A stretch of DNA of 64,000 nucleotides, taken from assembly GCF_022807995.1 (NCBI RefSeq), contig NZ_CP094351.1, forward strand, positions 432,501-496,500, read 5' to 3'. The notes below the pieces were generated by a model. That model searched no databases, had not been told where the DNA came from, and worked only from the letters and a program-made list of their open reading frames with translations. Position 1 is the first letter of the stretch. Every line of letters starts with the position of its first letter. Positions 1 to 8,900 of this stretch are shown piece after piece. The DNA is from Pseudomonas orientalis (GTDB lineage: Bacteria > Pseudomonadota > Gammaproteobacteria > Pseudomonadales > Pseudomonadaceae). Made by a program: the position numbers and the translations under genes.

Positions 1-387
1 GAAATAGTTGGGGCGATTGACCAGGGTTTGCTGGTGCTGGTGGCCGTCGAACCTTCAGATACGCCCGAGAGCGCCGATAAACTGCTGCACAAACTGCTTA
101 ACTATCGAGTGTTCAGTGACGATGAGGGCAAGATGAACCTGTCGTTGAAGGATATCGGCGGTGGTTTGCTGCTGGTGTCGCAGTTCACCCTGGCGGCGGA
201 CACCAAAAGCGGGCTGCGGCCGAGCTTCTCCACGGCGGCCCCGCCGGCCCTGGGAGCGGCGCTTTTTGATCACTTGTTGTTACAAGCGCAACAATTGCAT
301 GGCAAGGTGGCATCAGGGCGTTTTGGCGCGGATATGCAGGTGCATTTGGTCAATGATGGCCCTGTGACCTTTCTCTTACAGACCTGA
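1..387 (+). CDS. dtd: D-aminoacyl-tRNA deacylase, 5' end outside window
   Basis: Hydrolyses the ester bond of D-amino acids mischarged onto tRNA, recycling the tRNA in the cytoplasm. The reading frame is open from base 1, so the first part of the gene lies off the left edge; the first in-window methionine is not the start. The two DTD family signatures are visible: SQFTL near the middle of the fragment and NDGPVTF just before the C-terminus. About 128 residues are present of a usual length near 145, so only some 15-20 residues are missing. The next gene, opgG, is 267 bases downstream on the same strand. Confidence 0.93.
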   Translation, partial: EIVGAIDQGLLVLVAVEPSDTPESADKLLHKLLNYRVFSDDEGKMNLSLKDIGGGLLLVSQFTLAADTKSGLRPSFSTAAPPALGAALFDHLLLQAQQLHGKVASGRFGADMQVHLVNDGPVTFLLQT

Positions 388-654
388 ATGTATGAAAAAC
401 GACGTTAATGCCTAAAAACGCAGGGTTTCGCTACAAATACTTCGTTGTCCCTGATGCGTTGTCTCGCGGGCTGCTAGATAATCGCGCGCTACGGGGATCA
501 GCGTTGTTTGGTCCATTTTTGACTTAGGTAGAGACTTGTCCGACAAACCAGTGGGGAATCATTTTGCCCCTGAGGAGTCGGAACAATGCTCGCCAACCTG
601 GCATATAGATAGCTGGCCGTTGGTTTTTTGATCTGTTTTCGGCGAGGGTTGCTC
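388..654 (+). promoter_or_regulatory. opgGH leader with two strong hairpins, one terminator-like
   Basis: This 267-base gap contains an extended -10-like TGCTAGATA at 472-480 without a good -35 box. It then has a two-tier hairpin at 536-586: TTGTCCGAC pairs with GTCGGAACAA (one bulged A), and GGGG at 553-556 pairs with CCCC at 567-570. A second hairpin follows at 593-623: CCAAC and GGC (two-base bulge) pair with GCCGTTGG, directly followed by six T at 624-629. The second element looks like an intrinsic terminator 25 bases before the opgG start. It could be a leader attenuator or the end of a small RNA; the sequence alone does not decide. Confidence 0.4.
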
Positions 655-2406
655 GTGATTGTTAGTCCCTGTAATGCACCAAAATTGTCTGCCAAACGGT
701 TACGAAACGCACTGGTGACGGGCTCTGCCCTGTTCTGCCTGTTCGGCGCGGGTCAACTGTGGGCATTCAGTCTGGACGATGTATCGGCCAAGGCAAAAGA
801 GCTGGCTGGGCAGAAATACGAAGCTCCGCGCAGCAATCTGCCGAACGAATTCCGCGAAATGAAATTCGCTGATTACCAGAAAATTCGTTTCCGCAATGAA
901 AAAGCCGAGTGGGCCGATCAGAACACCCCGTTCAAGCTGTCCTTCTATCACCAGGGTATGCACTTCGATACGCCGGTGAAAATCAATGAAGTCACCGCTG
1001 ACAGTGTCCAGGAAATCAAGTACGACCCCAATCGCTTCGATTTCGGCGACGTGAAATTTGATCCGAAAGCCACCGAACAGTTGGGTTATGCCGGCTTCCG
1101 GGTGCTGTTCCCGATCAACAAGGCCGACAAGCAAGACGAAATCATGACCATGCTCGGCGCCAGCTATTTCCGCGTCGTCGGCAAGGACCAGGTGTATGGC
1201 CTGTCCGCCCGTGGTCTGGCGATCGACACTGCGCTGCCGTCCGGCGAAGAATTCCCGCGTTTCACCGAGTTCTGGATCGAGCGTCCGAAGCCGGGCGACA
1301 AGCACCTGGTGATCTTCGCCCTGCTGGATTCGCCGCGTGCGACCGGCGCCTACCGTCTGATTCTGCGTCCGGGCACCGACACCGTGGTCGACGTCAAATC
1401 CCAGATGTACCTGCGCGACAAGGTGAGCAAGCTGGGCGTGGCCCCGCTGACCTCGATGTTCCTGTTTGGCGCCAACCAGCCGTCCAAGGTCCTCAACTAC
1501 CGTCGTGAGCTGCACGATTCCAGCGGCCTGTCGATCCATGCCGGCAATGGCGAGTGGATCTGGCGCCCGCTGAACAATCCTAAACACCTGTCGGTCAGCA
1601 ACTTCAGCGTGGAAAACCCGCGTGGGTTCGGCCTGCTGCAACGCGGCCGCAACTTCAGCCACTACGAAGACCTGGACGACAACTACGACAAGCGCCCAAG
1701 CGCCTGGATCGAACCTGAGGGCGACTGGGGCAAAGGCACCGTCGACCTGGTAGAAATTCCGACCGCTGACGAAACCAACGACAACATCGTTGCCTTCTGG
1801 AGCCCGGCCGAACTGCCGGAAGTCGGCAAGCCGCTGGATGTGTCCTACCGCCTGCACTGGACGCTGGACGATGCCGCCTTCCATTCGCCGGACAGCGCCT
1901 GGGTCAAGCAGACCCTGCGTTCCACCGGTGACGTGAAGCAATCCAACCTGATCCGTCAACCGGACGGCACCGTCGCTTATCTGGTGGACTTCGAAGGCCC
2001 GGCCCTGAAGAAGCTGCTGCCCGACGCTCCGGTGCGCAGCCAGGTGAGCGTTGGCGACAACGCCGAACTGGTCGAAAACAGCGTGCGCTACAACGAGCAC
2101 ACCAAAGGCTGGCGCCTGACCCTGCGCATGAAGATCAAGGACGCGAGCAAGCCGACTGAAATGCGTGCGGCGCTGGTGCAAGAGATCGCACAGGCTGAGC
2201 CCGAGCAGGTGTCGACTCACGTGCTCAAGGCTGACAAGGTCCTGGCCAAGCAACACGAGAAACAGGCCAAGAAAGACGCCAAAGAGGCGAAGGACAAGGA
2301 CGCCAAGCAGCCCGAAGCTGCCCCGGCCCCTGTCACGCCGGAGCCGGCCAAGACCGAACAAGTCCTGACCGAAACCTGGAGCTACCAGTTGCCTGCCGAT
2401 GAGTAA
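655..2406 (+). CDS. opgG: Periplasmic glucan biosynthesis protein OpgG (MdoG)
   Basis: Periplasmic protein needed to build or release the beta-glucan backbone of osmoregulated periplasmic glucans. The frame is open further upstream, but I take GTG at 655 because GGCGAGGG lies about ten bases before it and the product then starts [10 protein letters not shown], giving 583 residues. The N-terminus is a long signal sequence with basic residues (KRLRNAL) and a hydrophobic core ending near QLWAFS. The C-terminal 60 residues are Lys/Ala/Glu/Pro-rich and low in complexity. The stop overlaps the opgH start by 8 bases, so the two are translationally coupled. Confidence 0.93.
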   Translation: MIVSPCNAPKLSAKRLRNALVTGSALFCLFGAGQLWAFSLDDVSAKAKELAGQKYEAPRSNLPNEFREMKFADYQKIRFRNEKAEWADQNTPFKLSFYHQGMHFDTPVKINEVTADSVQEIKYDPNRFDFGDVKFDPKATEQLGYAGFRVLFPINKADKQDEIMTMLGASYFRVVGKDQVYGLSARGLAIDTALPSGEEFPRFTEFWIERPKPGDKHLVIFALLDSPRATGAYRLILRPGTDTVVDVKSQMYLRDKVSKLGVAPLTSMFLFGANQPSKVLNYRRELHDSSGLSIHAGNGEWIWRPLNNPKHLSVSNFSVENPRGFGLLQRGRNFSHYEDLDDNYDKRPSAWIEPEGDWGKGTVDLVEIPTADETNDNIVAFWSPAELPEVGKPLDVSYRLHWTLDDAAFHSPDSAWVKQTLRSTGDVKQSNLIRQPDGTVAYLVDFEGPALKKLLPDAPVRSQVSVGDNAELVENSVRYNEHTKGWRLTLRMKIKDASKPTEMRAALVQEIAQAEPEQVSTHVLKADKVLAKQHEKQAKKDAKEAKDKDAKQPEAAPAPVTPEPAKTEQVLTETWSYQLPADE

Positions 2407-4969
2407 TTCACAAGTCAAGCCAGAAACTCTGACCGAGTACCTGGCGCATCTCCCCATGACGGCTGAGCAGCGCGCCGAGCTGGCGGGCTGCAGCTCCTTC
2501 AGCGAGCTGCACGAACGCCTGTCGTCCGCCACCTTCGACGCACCCACCGATGCCGCCCAGGCGTCGGTGGGCCGCCGGCTGACCCTGAGCACCGCTGAAG
2601 AGCTGCAGGACGCCGAGATGCTGGCGCTCGACGCCAGCGGTCGCGTCTGCCTGAAGGCCACCCCGCCGATCCGTCGGACCAAAGTGGTGCCCGAGCCTTG
2701 GCGCACCAACATCCTGGTACGTGGCTGGCGCCGGATGACCGGGCGCACCAATCCGCCGAAGCCGCCGAAAGACGAACGGGTATTGCCCGCCGCGCGCTGG
2801 CGTACCGTGGGTTCGATCCGCCGCTATATCCTGTTGGTGCTGATGCTGGGCCAGACCATCGTGGCCGGCTGGTACATGAAAGGCATCATGCCGTACCAGG
2901 GCTGGTCGCTGGTCGACTTCGACGAGATCCGCAACCAGACCCTGCTGCAAACCGCTACCCAGGTACTGCCTTACGCACTGCAGACCAGCATCCTGATCAT
3001 GTTCGGGATTCTGTTCTGCTGGGTGTCGGCCGGTTTCTGGACCGCGCTGATGGGCTTCCTCGAGCTGCTGACTGGTCACGATAAATACCGTATCTCCGGT
3101 AAGAGTGCTGGCAACGAGCCGATTCCGAAGGATGCGCGCACCGCGCTGGTGATGCCGATCTGTAACGAAGACGTGCCGCGAGTATTCGCCGGTTTGCGCG
3201 CCACGTTCGAATCGGTCGCCGCGACCGGTGACCTGGACCGTTTCGACTTCTTCGTGCTCAGCGACAGTAACGAAGCGGATATCTGCATTGCCGAACAACA
3301 AGCCTGGCTCGACGTGTGCCGCGAAGCCGGTGGTTTCGGCAAGATTTTCTATCGCCGCCGTCGCCGTCGCGTCAAGCGCAAGAGTGGCAACCTCGACGAC
3401 TTCTGCCGTCGCTGGGGCGGTGACTATAAGTACATGGTGGTGCTCGACGCTGACAGCGTGATGAGCGGCGAATGCCTGACCAGCCTGGTACGCCTGATGG
3501 AAGCCACGCCGGATGCCGGGATTATCCAGACCGCGCCGCGTGCGTCGGGCATGGACACCCTGTATGCGCGCATGCAGCAGTTCGCCACCCGCGTCTACGG
3601 CCCGCTGTTCACCGCCGGCCTGCACTTCTGGCAGTTGGGTGAATCCCACTATTGGGGCCACAACGCGATCATCCGCATGAAGCCGTTTATCGAGCACTGC
3701 GCCCTGGCGCCGTTGCCGGGTAAAGGCGCGTTTGCCGGTGCGATCCTTTCCCACGACTTCGTTGAAGCAGCGCTGATGCGCCGTGCCGGCTGGGGCGTGT
3801 GGATTGCCTACGACCTGCCGGGCAGCTACGAAGAGCTGCCGCCCAACCTGCTCGACGAACTCAAGCGTGACCGTCGCTGGTGCCACGGTAACCTGATGAA
3901 CTTCCGCCTGTTCCTGGTCAAGGGCATGCACCCGGTGCACCGTGCGGTGTTCCTGACCGGCGTGATGTCCTACCTGTCGGCGCCGTTGTGGTTCTTCTTC
4001 CTGGTGTTGTCCACGGCGTTGCTGGCGGTCAATACCCTGATGGAGCCGCAGTACTTCATGGCGCCGCGCCAGTTGTACCCGCTGTGGCCGCAATGGCATC
4101 CGGACAAGGCGGTGGCACTGTTCTCCACCACCATCGTGCTGCTGTTCCTGCCCAAGCTGCTCAGCATCATCCTGATCTGGGCCAAGGGCGCTAAAGAGTT
4201 CGGCGGCAAGTTCAAGGTGACCCTGTCGATGCTGCTGGAGATGCTGTTCTCCATGCTGCTGGCGCCGGTGCGCATGATCTTCCACACCCGCTTCGTACTG
4301 GCCGCGTTCCTCGGCTGGGCCGCGACCTGGAACTCGCCGCAGCGCGACGACGACTCCACACCCTGGAGCGAAGCGGTCAAGCGTCACGGTCCGCAGACCT
4401 TGCTGGGCTTTTTGTGGGCGTTGCTGGTGGTGTGGCTGAACCCGAGCTTTTTGTGGTGGCTGATCCCGATCGTCGGCTCGCTGATGCTGTCGATCCCGGT
4501 GTCGGTGATTTCCAGCCGAGTCAAGCTGGGCCTCAAGTCCCGTGACGAGAGCCTGTTCCTGATCCCTGAGGAATACAATCCGCCGCAGGCGCTGCTGTCG
4601 ACCGAGAAGTACACTCACGAAAACCGTTGGCATGCGCTCAATGACGGGTTTGTGCGTTCGGTGGTCGACCCACAGCAGAACGCCCTGGCCTGTGCCCTGG
4701 CGACCTCGCGTCACCGCGAGGCGGAGCCGATCGAGTACTTGCGTGTGGAGCGTGTTCGCCACGCGTTGAAAGTCGGCCCGGCTGGCCTCAACAACAGCGA
4801 ACGCCTGGCCCTGCTCAGCGATCCGGTGGCCCTGGCCCGCTTGCACGAACAGGTCTGGAGCGAAGGCCACGCCGAGTGGCTGGACGCGTGGCGTGCATCG
4901 ATCAAGGCTGATCCGCACGCGCCATTGCTACCGCTGCAACCGCTGTCGTCCCAGGCTCAACCGGCCTGA
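2399..4969 (+). CDS. opgH: Glucans biosynthesis glucosyltransferase OpgH (MdoH)
   Basis: Inner-membrane family 2 glycosyltransferase that polymerises the linear glucan chain from UDP-glucose and probably exports it to the periplasm, where OpgG acts. At 856 residues it matches the family. Two membrane spans near residues 140-160 and 195-220 precede a cytoplasmic GT2 domain starting [13 protein letters not shown]. Visible GT2 elements are the LDADSVMSG motif, a HDFVEAALM acidic motif and the DRRWCHGN segment corresponding to Q/RxxRW. Several further membrane spans fill the C-terminal third. ATG at 2399 lies inside the end of opgG. A perfect hairpin terminator follows the gene. Confidence 0.95.
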   Translation: MSNSQVKPETLTEYLAHLPMTAEQRAELAGCSSFSELHERLSSATFDAPTDAAQASVGRRLTLSTAEELQDAEMLALDASGRVCLKATPPIRRTKVVPEPWRTNILVRGWRRMTGRTNPPKPPKDERVLPAARWRTVGSIRRYILLVLMLGQTIVAGWYMKGIMPYQGWSLVDFDEIRNQTLLQTATQVLPYALQTSILIMFGILFCWVSAGFWTALMGFLELLTGHDKYRISGKSAGNEPIPKDARTALVMPICNEDVPRVFAGLRATFESVAATGDLDRFDFFVLSDSNEADICIAEQQAWLDVCREAGGFGKIFYRRRRRRVKRKSGNLDDFCRRWGGDYKYMVVLDADSVMSGECLTSLVRLMEATPDAGIIQTAPRASGMDTLYARMQQFATRVYGPLFTAGLHFWQLGESHYWGHNAIIRMKPFIEHCALAPLPGKGAFAGAILSHDFVEAALMRRAGWGVWIAYDLPGSYEELPPNLLDELKRDRRWCHGNLMNFRLFLVKGMHPVHRAVFLTGVMSYLSAPLWFFFLVLSTALLAVNTLMEPQYFMAPRQLYPLWPQWHPDKAVALFSTTIVLLFLPKLLSIILIWAKGAKEFGGKFKVTLSMLLEMLFSMLLAPVRMIFHTRFVLAAFLGWAATWNSPQRDDDSTPWSEAVKRHGPQTLLGFLWALLVVWLNPSFLWWLIPIVGSLMLSIPVSVISSRVKLGLKSRDESLFLIPEEYNPPQALLSTEKYTHENRWHALNDGFVRSVVDPQQNALACALATSRHREAEPIEYLRVERVRHALKVGPAGLNNSERLALLSDPVALARLHEQVWSEGHAEWLDAWRASIKADPHAPLLPLQPLSSQAQPA

Positions 4970-4975
4970 TTCAGA

Positions 4976-5006
4976 CGCCCCCGAGGGTTCACCTCGGGGG
5001 CGTTTC
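4976..5006 (+). terminator. Intrinsic terminator after opgGH
   Basis: An 11-bp perfect stem, CGCCCCCGAGG (4976-4986) with CCTCGGGGGCG (4992-5002), encloses a 5-base loop and is followed by TTTC. It starts a few bases after the opgH stop. Confidence 0.85.
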
Positions 5007-5154
5007 AAGCGCTGGTCCTACAGCGTTTGGCGCCTCTTCCTTTCCTCGCTAACTCCTTGTTATTTCGAAACAAAAGACCTTCGTTCGAAGCGTATTGCCG
5101 TGCCTGTGGCTGGGGTAGCATCGCCCCCAAATTTGACGCGCCACGGGGGCACAG

Positions 5155-5955
5155 ATGTTCAAAAGGTATTGTTCGGCACTGTTGATAAGTGTTGCCGCGT
5201 TGCTGCACACCGGCTTGCTCTCTGCCGGGGCGATTGACGACGCTGTGCGCCGTGGCGTGCTGAAAGTGGGCACCACGCCGACTTACGTACCGTTCGAAAT
5301 GACGGACAAGCAGGGGCGCATCATAGGCTTTGAGATTGACTTGCTCCAGGCGATGAGCCGCGCGCTGGGGGTTGAACTCGAACTGGTCGCGGTGCCCTAC
5401 ACGCAGTTGCTGTCGGGGCTGATGGCGAATAAGTTCGACTTGATCGGCAGCGGCATGACGGTCACCCAGGAGCGCAACCTGCAGCTCAACTTCAGTGATT
5501 CCTTTATCGTGGTGGGCCAATCCGTCCTGCTGAATTCGCGCCTGGCCGGCAGGGTATCGAGTATCGAAGACCTGGACGAGGCGGGTTATCGAATCGCGGT
5601 CGCCGAAGGCACCACCGGCGAGGCCGCGGCGCAGCGCTTCCTGGGGGCGGCCCGGCTCCAGCGTTTCACTGCGCCGGAGGACGGCGTGCGCCAGGTGGTG
5701 GAGGGCAAGGCCGACGCCTTTATTTATGATGCGCCCTACAACCTGATCGCCATGACCCGGCCCGAGAACAGCGCATTACTGACGCTTGAGCAACCTTTTA
5801 CCTTCGAACCCCTGGCGTTCGGCCTGAAAAAGGGTGATTACGACAGCGTCAACTGGATCAATCACTTCCTCAATCAAGTGGCCCAGGACGGCACCTACGA
5901 TCAATTGCACGACAAGTGGTTCAGGGACACTGCCTGGCTCGCGGAGATTGAATGA
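5155..5955 (+). CDS. Periplasmic amino-acid-binding protein (family 3), paralogue 1
   Basis: Solute-binding component of a polar amino acid ABC transporter: signal peptide (about residues 1-24, ending LSAGA), then a two-lobed family 3 SBP fold. It is clearly paralogous to the next gene: both mature proteins begin AIDDAV-RG-LKVG, share VPFEMTDK/MPFEMTDK, the GSGMT-TQERNL stretch, the FTFEPLAFGLKKGDYDS block and a DKWF C-terminal motif. It has 266 residues, the normal size. A weak sigma70-like promoter is visible (TTGCCG 5095-5100, 15-base spacer, TAGCAT 5116-5121). A 215-base gap separates it from the second copy, so it may be expressed independently. Substrate unknown. Confidence 0.85.
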   Translation: MFKRYCSALLISVAALLHTGLLSAGAIDDAVRRGVLKVGTTPTYVPFEMTDKQGRIIGFEIDLLQAMSRALGVELELVAVPYTQLLSGLMANKFDLIGSGMTVTQERNLQLNFSDSFIVVGQSVLLNSRLAGRVSSIEDLDEAGYRIAVAEGTTGEAAAQRFLGAARLQRFTAPEDGVRQVVEGKADAFIYDAPYNLIAMTRPENSALLTLEQPFTFEPLAFGLKKGDYDSVNWINHFLNQVAQDGTYDQLHDKWFRDTAWLAEIE

Positions 5956-6080
5956 TCGTCATAACTACTTACACATCAACTCATTAGCGAGTCCGTGCAG
6001 CGACCTGTCTAGGTCTTTAGTCAGGCGCCGTGCGGTAGGGTCTCTCTTGCCGGCGTCAATAACATTTAGTCGTGAAACCT

Positions 6081-6108
6081 TTGTGACGGGCAACGAGTGG
6101 GTTAGGAT
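6081..6108 (+). promoter_or_regulatory. Probable sigma70 promoter for the ABC transporter operon
   Basis: TTGTGA at 6081-6086 and TAGGAT at 6103-6108 are separated by 16 bases, about 60 bases before the ATG of the second binding-protein gene. Confidence 0.5.
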
Positions 6109-6170
6109 CGCACCCCGAAATAGCGCAGCCCATAGCGCGCCAACCTTATAAAAACCGTTCAGGGGACTTG

Positions 6171-6971
6171 ATGATGAAAAAGTATCTTTCGATGCTGATG
6201 CTCGGCGTCACCGCGCTGGTGGCGGCCACTGCGGCACAGGCCGGCGCCATCGATGATGCGGTCAAGCGCGGCACGCTGAAAGTCGGCATGGACCCGACCT
6301 ACATGCCGTTCGAAATGACTGACAAACGTGGCGAAATCATCGGCTTCGAAGTCGACATCCTCAAGGCCATGGCCAAGTCCATGGGCGTCAAGCTGGAGCT
6401 GGTGTCCACCGGCTACGACGGCATCATCCCGGCCTTCCTGACCGGCAAGTTCGATATGATCGGCAGCGGCATGACCCTGACCCAGGAGCGCAACCTGCGC
6501 CTGAACTTCAGCGAACCCTTCATCGTGGTGGGCCAGACCCTGCTGATTCGCAAGGAGCTGGAAGGCACCATCAAGTCCTACAAAGACCTGAACGACGAAA
6601 AATACCGCCTGACCTCCAAACTGGGCACCACTGGTGAGATGGTTGCCAAAAAGCTGATCGCCAAAGCCAAGTACCACGGCTATGACAACGAGCAGGAAGG
6701 GGTGCTGGACGTGGTCAACGGCAAGGCGGACGCCTTTGTCTACGACGCGCCGTACAACGTAGTGGCCGAGAAGAAAGTCGGCAATGGCAAGCTGGTGTTC
6801 CTCGACGAACCCTTTACCTTTGAGCCCCTGGCGTTCGGCTTGAAGAAAGGCGACTACGACAGCGTCAACTTCATCAACAACTTCCTGCACCAGATCAAGA
6901 ACGACGGCACCTACGATCGCATCCATGACAAGTGGTTCAAGAGCTCCGAGTGGCTCAAGGACATGGAATAA
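6171..6971 (+). CDS. Periplasmic amino-acid-binding protein (family 3), paralogue 2
   Basis: Binding protein of the ABC importer encoded by this gene and the next two. The start is ATG at 6171 (or 6174) behind AGGGGA at 6161-6166; the upstream TTG at 6168 is not needed. A signal peptide of about 23 residues (MMKKYLSML..., ending AAQA-GA) precedes a family 3 SBP fold with GSGMTLTQERNLRLNFSEPF. Product length is 266-267 residues. It is adjacent to and codirectional with the permease and ATPase genes, which supports a polar amino acid system; the substrate cannot be read from sequence. A REP pair lies between this gene and the permease gene. Confidence 0.9.
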   Translation: MMKKYLSMLMLGVTALVAATAAQAGAIDDAVKRGTLKVGMDPTYMPFEMTDKRGEIIGFEVDILKAMAKSMGVKLELVSTGYDGIIPAFLTGKFDMIGSGMTLTQERNLRLNFSEPFIVVGQTLLIRKELEGTIKSYKDLNDEKYRLTSKLGTTGEMVAKKLIAKAKYHGYDNEQEGVLDVVNGKADAFVYDAPYNVVAEKKVGNGKLVFLDEPFTFEPLAFGLKKGDYDSVNFINNFLHQIKNDGTYDRIHDKWFKSSEWLKDME

Positions 6972-6993
6972 GGCTTAAGACCGAGTTGCCTGT

Positions 6994-7058
6994 ATCGGGG
7001 GCAAGCCCCCTCCCACAGGGAAACGCATTCCAAATGTGGGAGGGGGCTTGCCCCCGAT
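6994..7058. repeat. REP pair in reversed (outside-in) order
   Basis: Two REP copies face each other as ATCGGGGGCAAGCCCCC...CCACA (6994-7017) and TGTGGGAGGGGGCTTGCCCCCGAT (7035-7058). In the other REP pairs of this window the TGTGGG ends are outermost; here they are innermost. The pair sits inside the transporter operon, 22 bases after the binding-protein stop. Confidence 0.9.
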
Positions 7059-7094
7059 GGCGGCCTACCAGGCAACACCTATGCGGACAGTGAA

Positions 7095-8054
7095 ATGAAA
7101 CAGAAAAAAGCCCAATGGCCCTGGCACCTGCTGACCGTGGTCGTGCTGGTCGGCCTGGCGGGCGCCTTGTACTACGCCACCTCGTTGATGTCTTATGAAT
7201 GGCGCTGGAATCGCGTACCACAGTACTTCGCCTATCAGGCCGAAGAGGCGCAGCGTGCAGCCGATGTTTCCACCGTCATTGAGCTGGTACGCCAAGGCGA
7301 TGTGGCCGAGGTGACTTTGCGCAACGATGCCGGAGCCGAGCAAAAGGTGACGGTCGCCGACAACAGCCTGCAAGTGGCGCGCGGCGATGATGTGGCTGAA
7401 GGTGACGTCATCGGTGTCAACCGTCATTGGGCATTGGGCCCGCTGATGTGGGGCTTGTGGACCACGCTGTGGTTGTCGGTGGTGTCCGGTATCCTGGGCC
7501 TGGCGATCGGCCTGGCCACTGGCTTGTGCCGGCTGTCCCGCAACCCGACCTTGCGCGACCTGTCGACGATCTACGTCGAACTGGTGCGCGGTACGCCGCT
7601 GCTGGTGCAAATCTTCATTTTCTATTTCTTTATCGGCACGGTGCTCAACCTGTCCCGGGAGTTTGCCGGGATCGCGGCGCTGTCGCTGTTCACCGGTGCC
7701 TACGTGGCGGAAATCGTACGTGCCGGTGTGCAATCGATCACCCGTGGCCAGAACGAGGCAGCGCGCTCCCTGGGCTTGAGCGCCAGCCAGTCGATGCGGC
7801 ATGTGGTGCTGCCGCAGGCCTTCAAACGCGTCCTGCCGCCGCTTGCCGGTCAGTTCATCAGCCTGGTCAAAGACACCTCGCTGGTCTCGGTGATCGCAAT
7901 CACCGAGCTGCTCAAGAGCGGGCGCGAAGTGATCACTACCTCGTTTTCACCCTTTGAAATTCTGTTCTGTGTGGCAGGCCTTTACCTGCTGATCAACCTG
8001 CCGCTGTCGAAAATGGCCAGCCGGCTTGAGCGGAGGCTCGCGCAAAGTGATTGA
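7095..8054 (+). CDS. Amino acid ABC transporter permease with N-terminal periplasmic insert
   Basis: Inner-membrane permease of the HisM/GlnP type. The C-terminal two thirds (from about residue 112) is a standard domain beginning [10 protein letters not shown], with [12 protein letters not shown] and the EAA loop [26 protein letters not shown] that docks the ATPase. At 319 residues it is roughly 90 longer than the usual 220-240. The extra N-terminus is one membrane span (residues 10-28) followed by about 75 soluble residues, presumably periplasmic, rich in Glu/Asp/Val. The stop overlaps the ATPase start by 8 bases. The role of the insert is unknown. Confidence 0.9.
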   Translation: MKQKKAQWPWHLLTVVVLVGLAGALYYATSLMSYEWRWNRVPQYFAYQAEEAQRAADVSTVIELVRQGDVAEVTLRNDAGAEQKVTVADNSLQVARGDDVAEGDVIGVNRHWALGPLMWGLWTTLWLSVVSGILGLAIGLATGLCRLSRNPTLRDLSTIYVELVRGTPLLVQIFIFYFFIGTVLNLSREFAGIAALSLFTGAYVAEIVRAGVQSITRGQNEAARSLGLSASQSMRHVVLPQAFKRVLPPLAGQFISLVKDTSLVSVIAITELLKSGREVITTSFSPFEILFCVAGLYLLINLPLSKMASRLERRLAQSD

Positions 8055-8781
8055 AGTCCGCGATCTGGTAAAAGTCTTCGACACCCGTGGCCACGTAGTG
8101 CGCGCCGTGGACCATGTCACCACTCAGGTAGCCAAGGGTGAAGTGCTGGTGGTGATCGGCCCGTCCGGTTCCGGCAAGTCTACCTTTCTGCGCTGTCTTA
8201 ACGGGCTGGAGGAATTCGATTCAGGCTCGGTCAGCATCGACGGTTTGCAGCTGGCCGATCCGAAGACCGATGTGAACGCCTACCGCCGTGAAGTCGGCAT
8301 GGTGTTCCAGCATTTCAACCTGTTCCCCCACATGACCGTTCTGGAAAACCTGTGCCTGGCGCAAAAGGTCGTGCGCAAGCGCGGCAAGCGAGAACGAGAA
8401 GCGAAGGCCCTGGCGTTGCTGGAGAAGGTGGGTATCGCCCAGAAAGCCAATGAATTTCCGTCGCGCCTTTCCGGAGGCCAGCAGCAGCGGGTGGCGATTG
8501 CCCGAGCGCTGGCAATGGAGCCCAAGGTGATGCTGTTTGACGAACCGACCTCGGCGCTGGACCCGGAAATGGTCGGCGAAGTGCTCGACGTCATGAAGAC
8601 CCTGGCCCTGGAAGGCATGACCATGGTCTGCGTCACCCACGAGATGGGCTTTGCCCGCGAGGTGGCGGACCGGGTGCTGTTCTTCGATCATGGCAAATTG
8701 CTGGAAGACGCGGCGCCGGCCGAGTTCTTCGAAGCACCCAAAGACCCGCGGGCCCAGGCTTTCCTGCGCCAGGTTTTATAA
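8047..8781 (+). CDS. Amino acid ABC transporter ATP-binding protein
   Basis: Cytoplasmic ATPase that powers the importer encoded just upstream. GTG at 8047 gives [12 protein letters not shown]..., 244 residues, the usual size; CGGAGG at 8030-8035 is a Shine-Dalgarno, though a TTG at 8026 would add seven residues. Visible motifs are Walker [11 protein letters not shown]-loop [12 protein letters not shown], signature LSGGQQQR, Walker [13 protein letters not shown] and switch His in VTHEMGF. Sequence is closest to the GlnQ/HisP polar amino acid group. Overlap with the permease gene indicates translational coupling. A REPIN follows the stop. Confidence 0.95.
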   Translation: MIEVRDLVKVFDTRGHVVRAVDHVTTQVAKGEVLVVIGPSGSGKSTFLRCLNGLEEFDSGSVSIDGLQLADPKTDVNAYRREVGMVFQHFNLFPHMTVLENLCLAQKVVRKRGKREREAKALALLEKVGIAQKANEFPSRLSGGQQQRVAIARALAMEPKVMLFDEPTSALDPEMVGEVLDVMKTLALEGMTMVCVTHEMGFAREVADRVLFFDHGKLLEDAAPAEFFEAPKDPRAQAFLRQVL

Positions 8782-8782
8782 A

Positions 8783-8871
8783 TGTGGGAGGGGGCTTGCC
8801 CCCGATAGCGGTGTAACAGTCAATACATTAGGGACTGACACTCCGCCATCGGGGGCAAGCCCCCTCCCACA
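8783..8871. repeat. REPIN (inverted REP pair)
   Basis: TGTGGGAGGGGGCTTGCCCCC at the left and its reverse complement at the right, with GATAGCGG and CCGCCATC continuing the pairing inward and a short CAGTCA/TGACTG-like inner repeat. It lies between the convergent ATPase and chemoreceptor genes. Confidence 0.93.
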
Positions 8872-8900
8872 TTGGATTTCCATCGCTTGCAATTGATGTT

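Noticed and set aside
2408-4918. 836-codon open frame antisense to opgH
   Set aside because: Shadow of opgH; Gln/Arg/His-rich with no domain, no ribosome-binding site and no neighbour logic.
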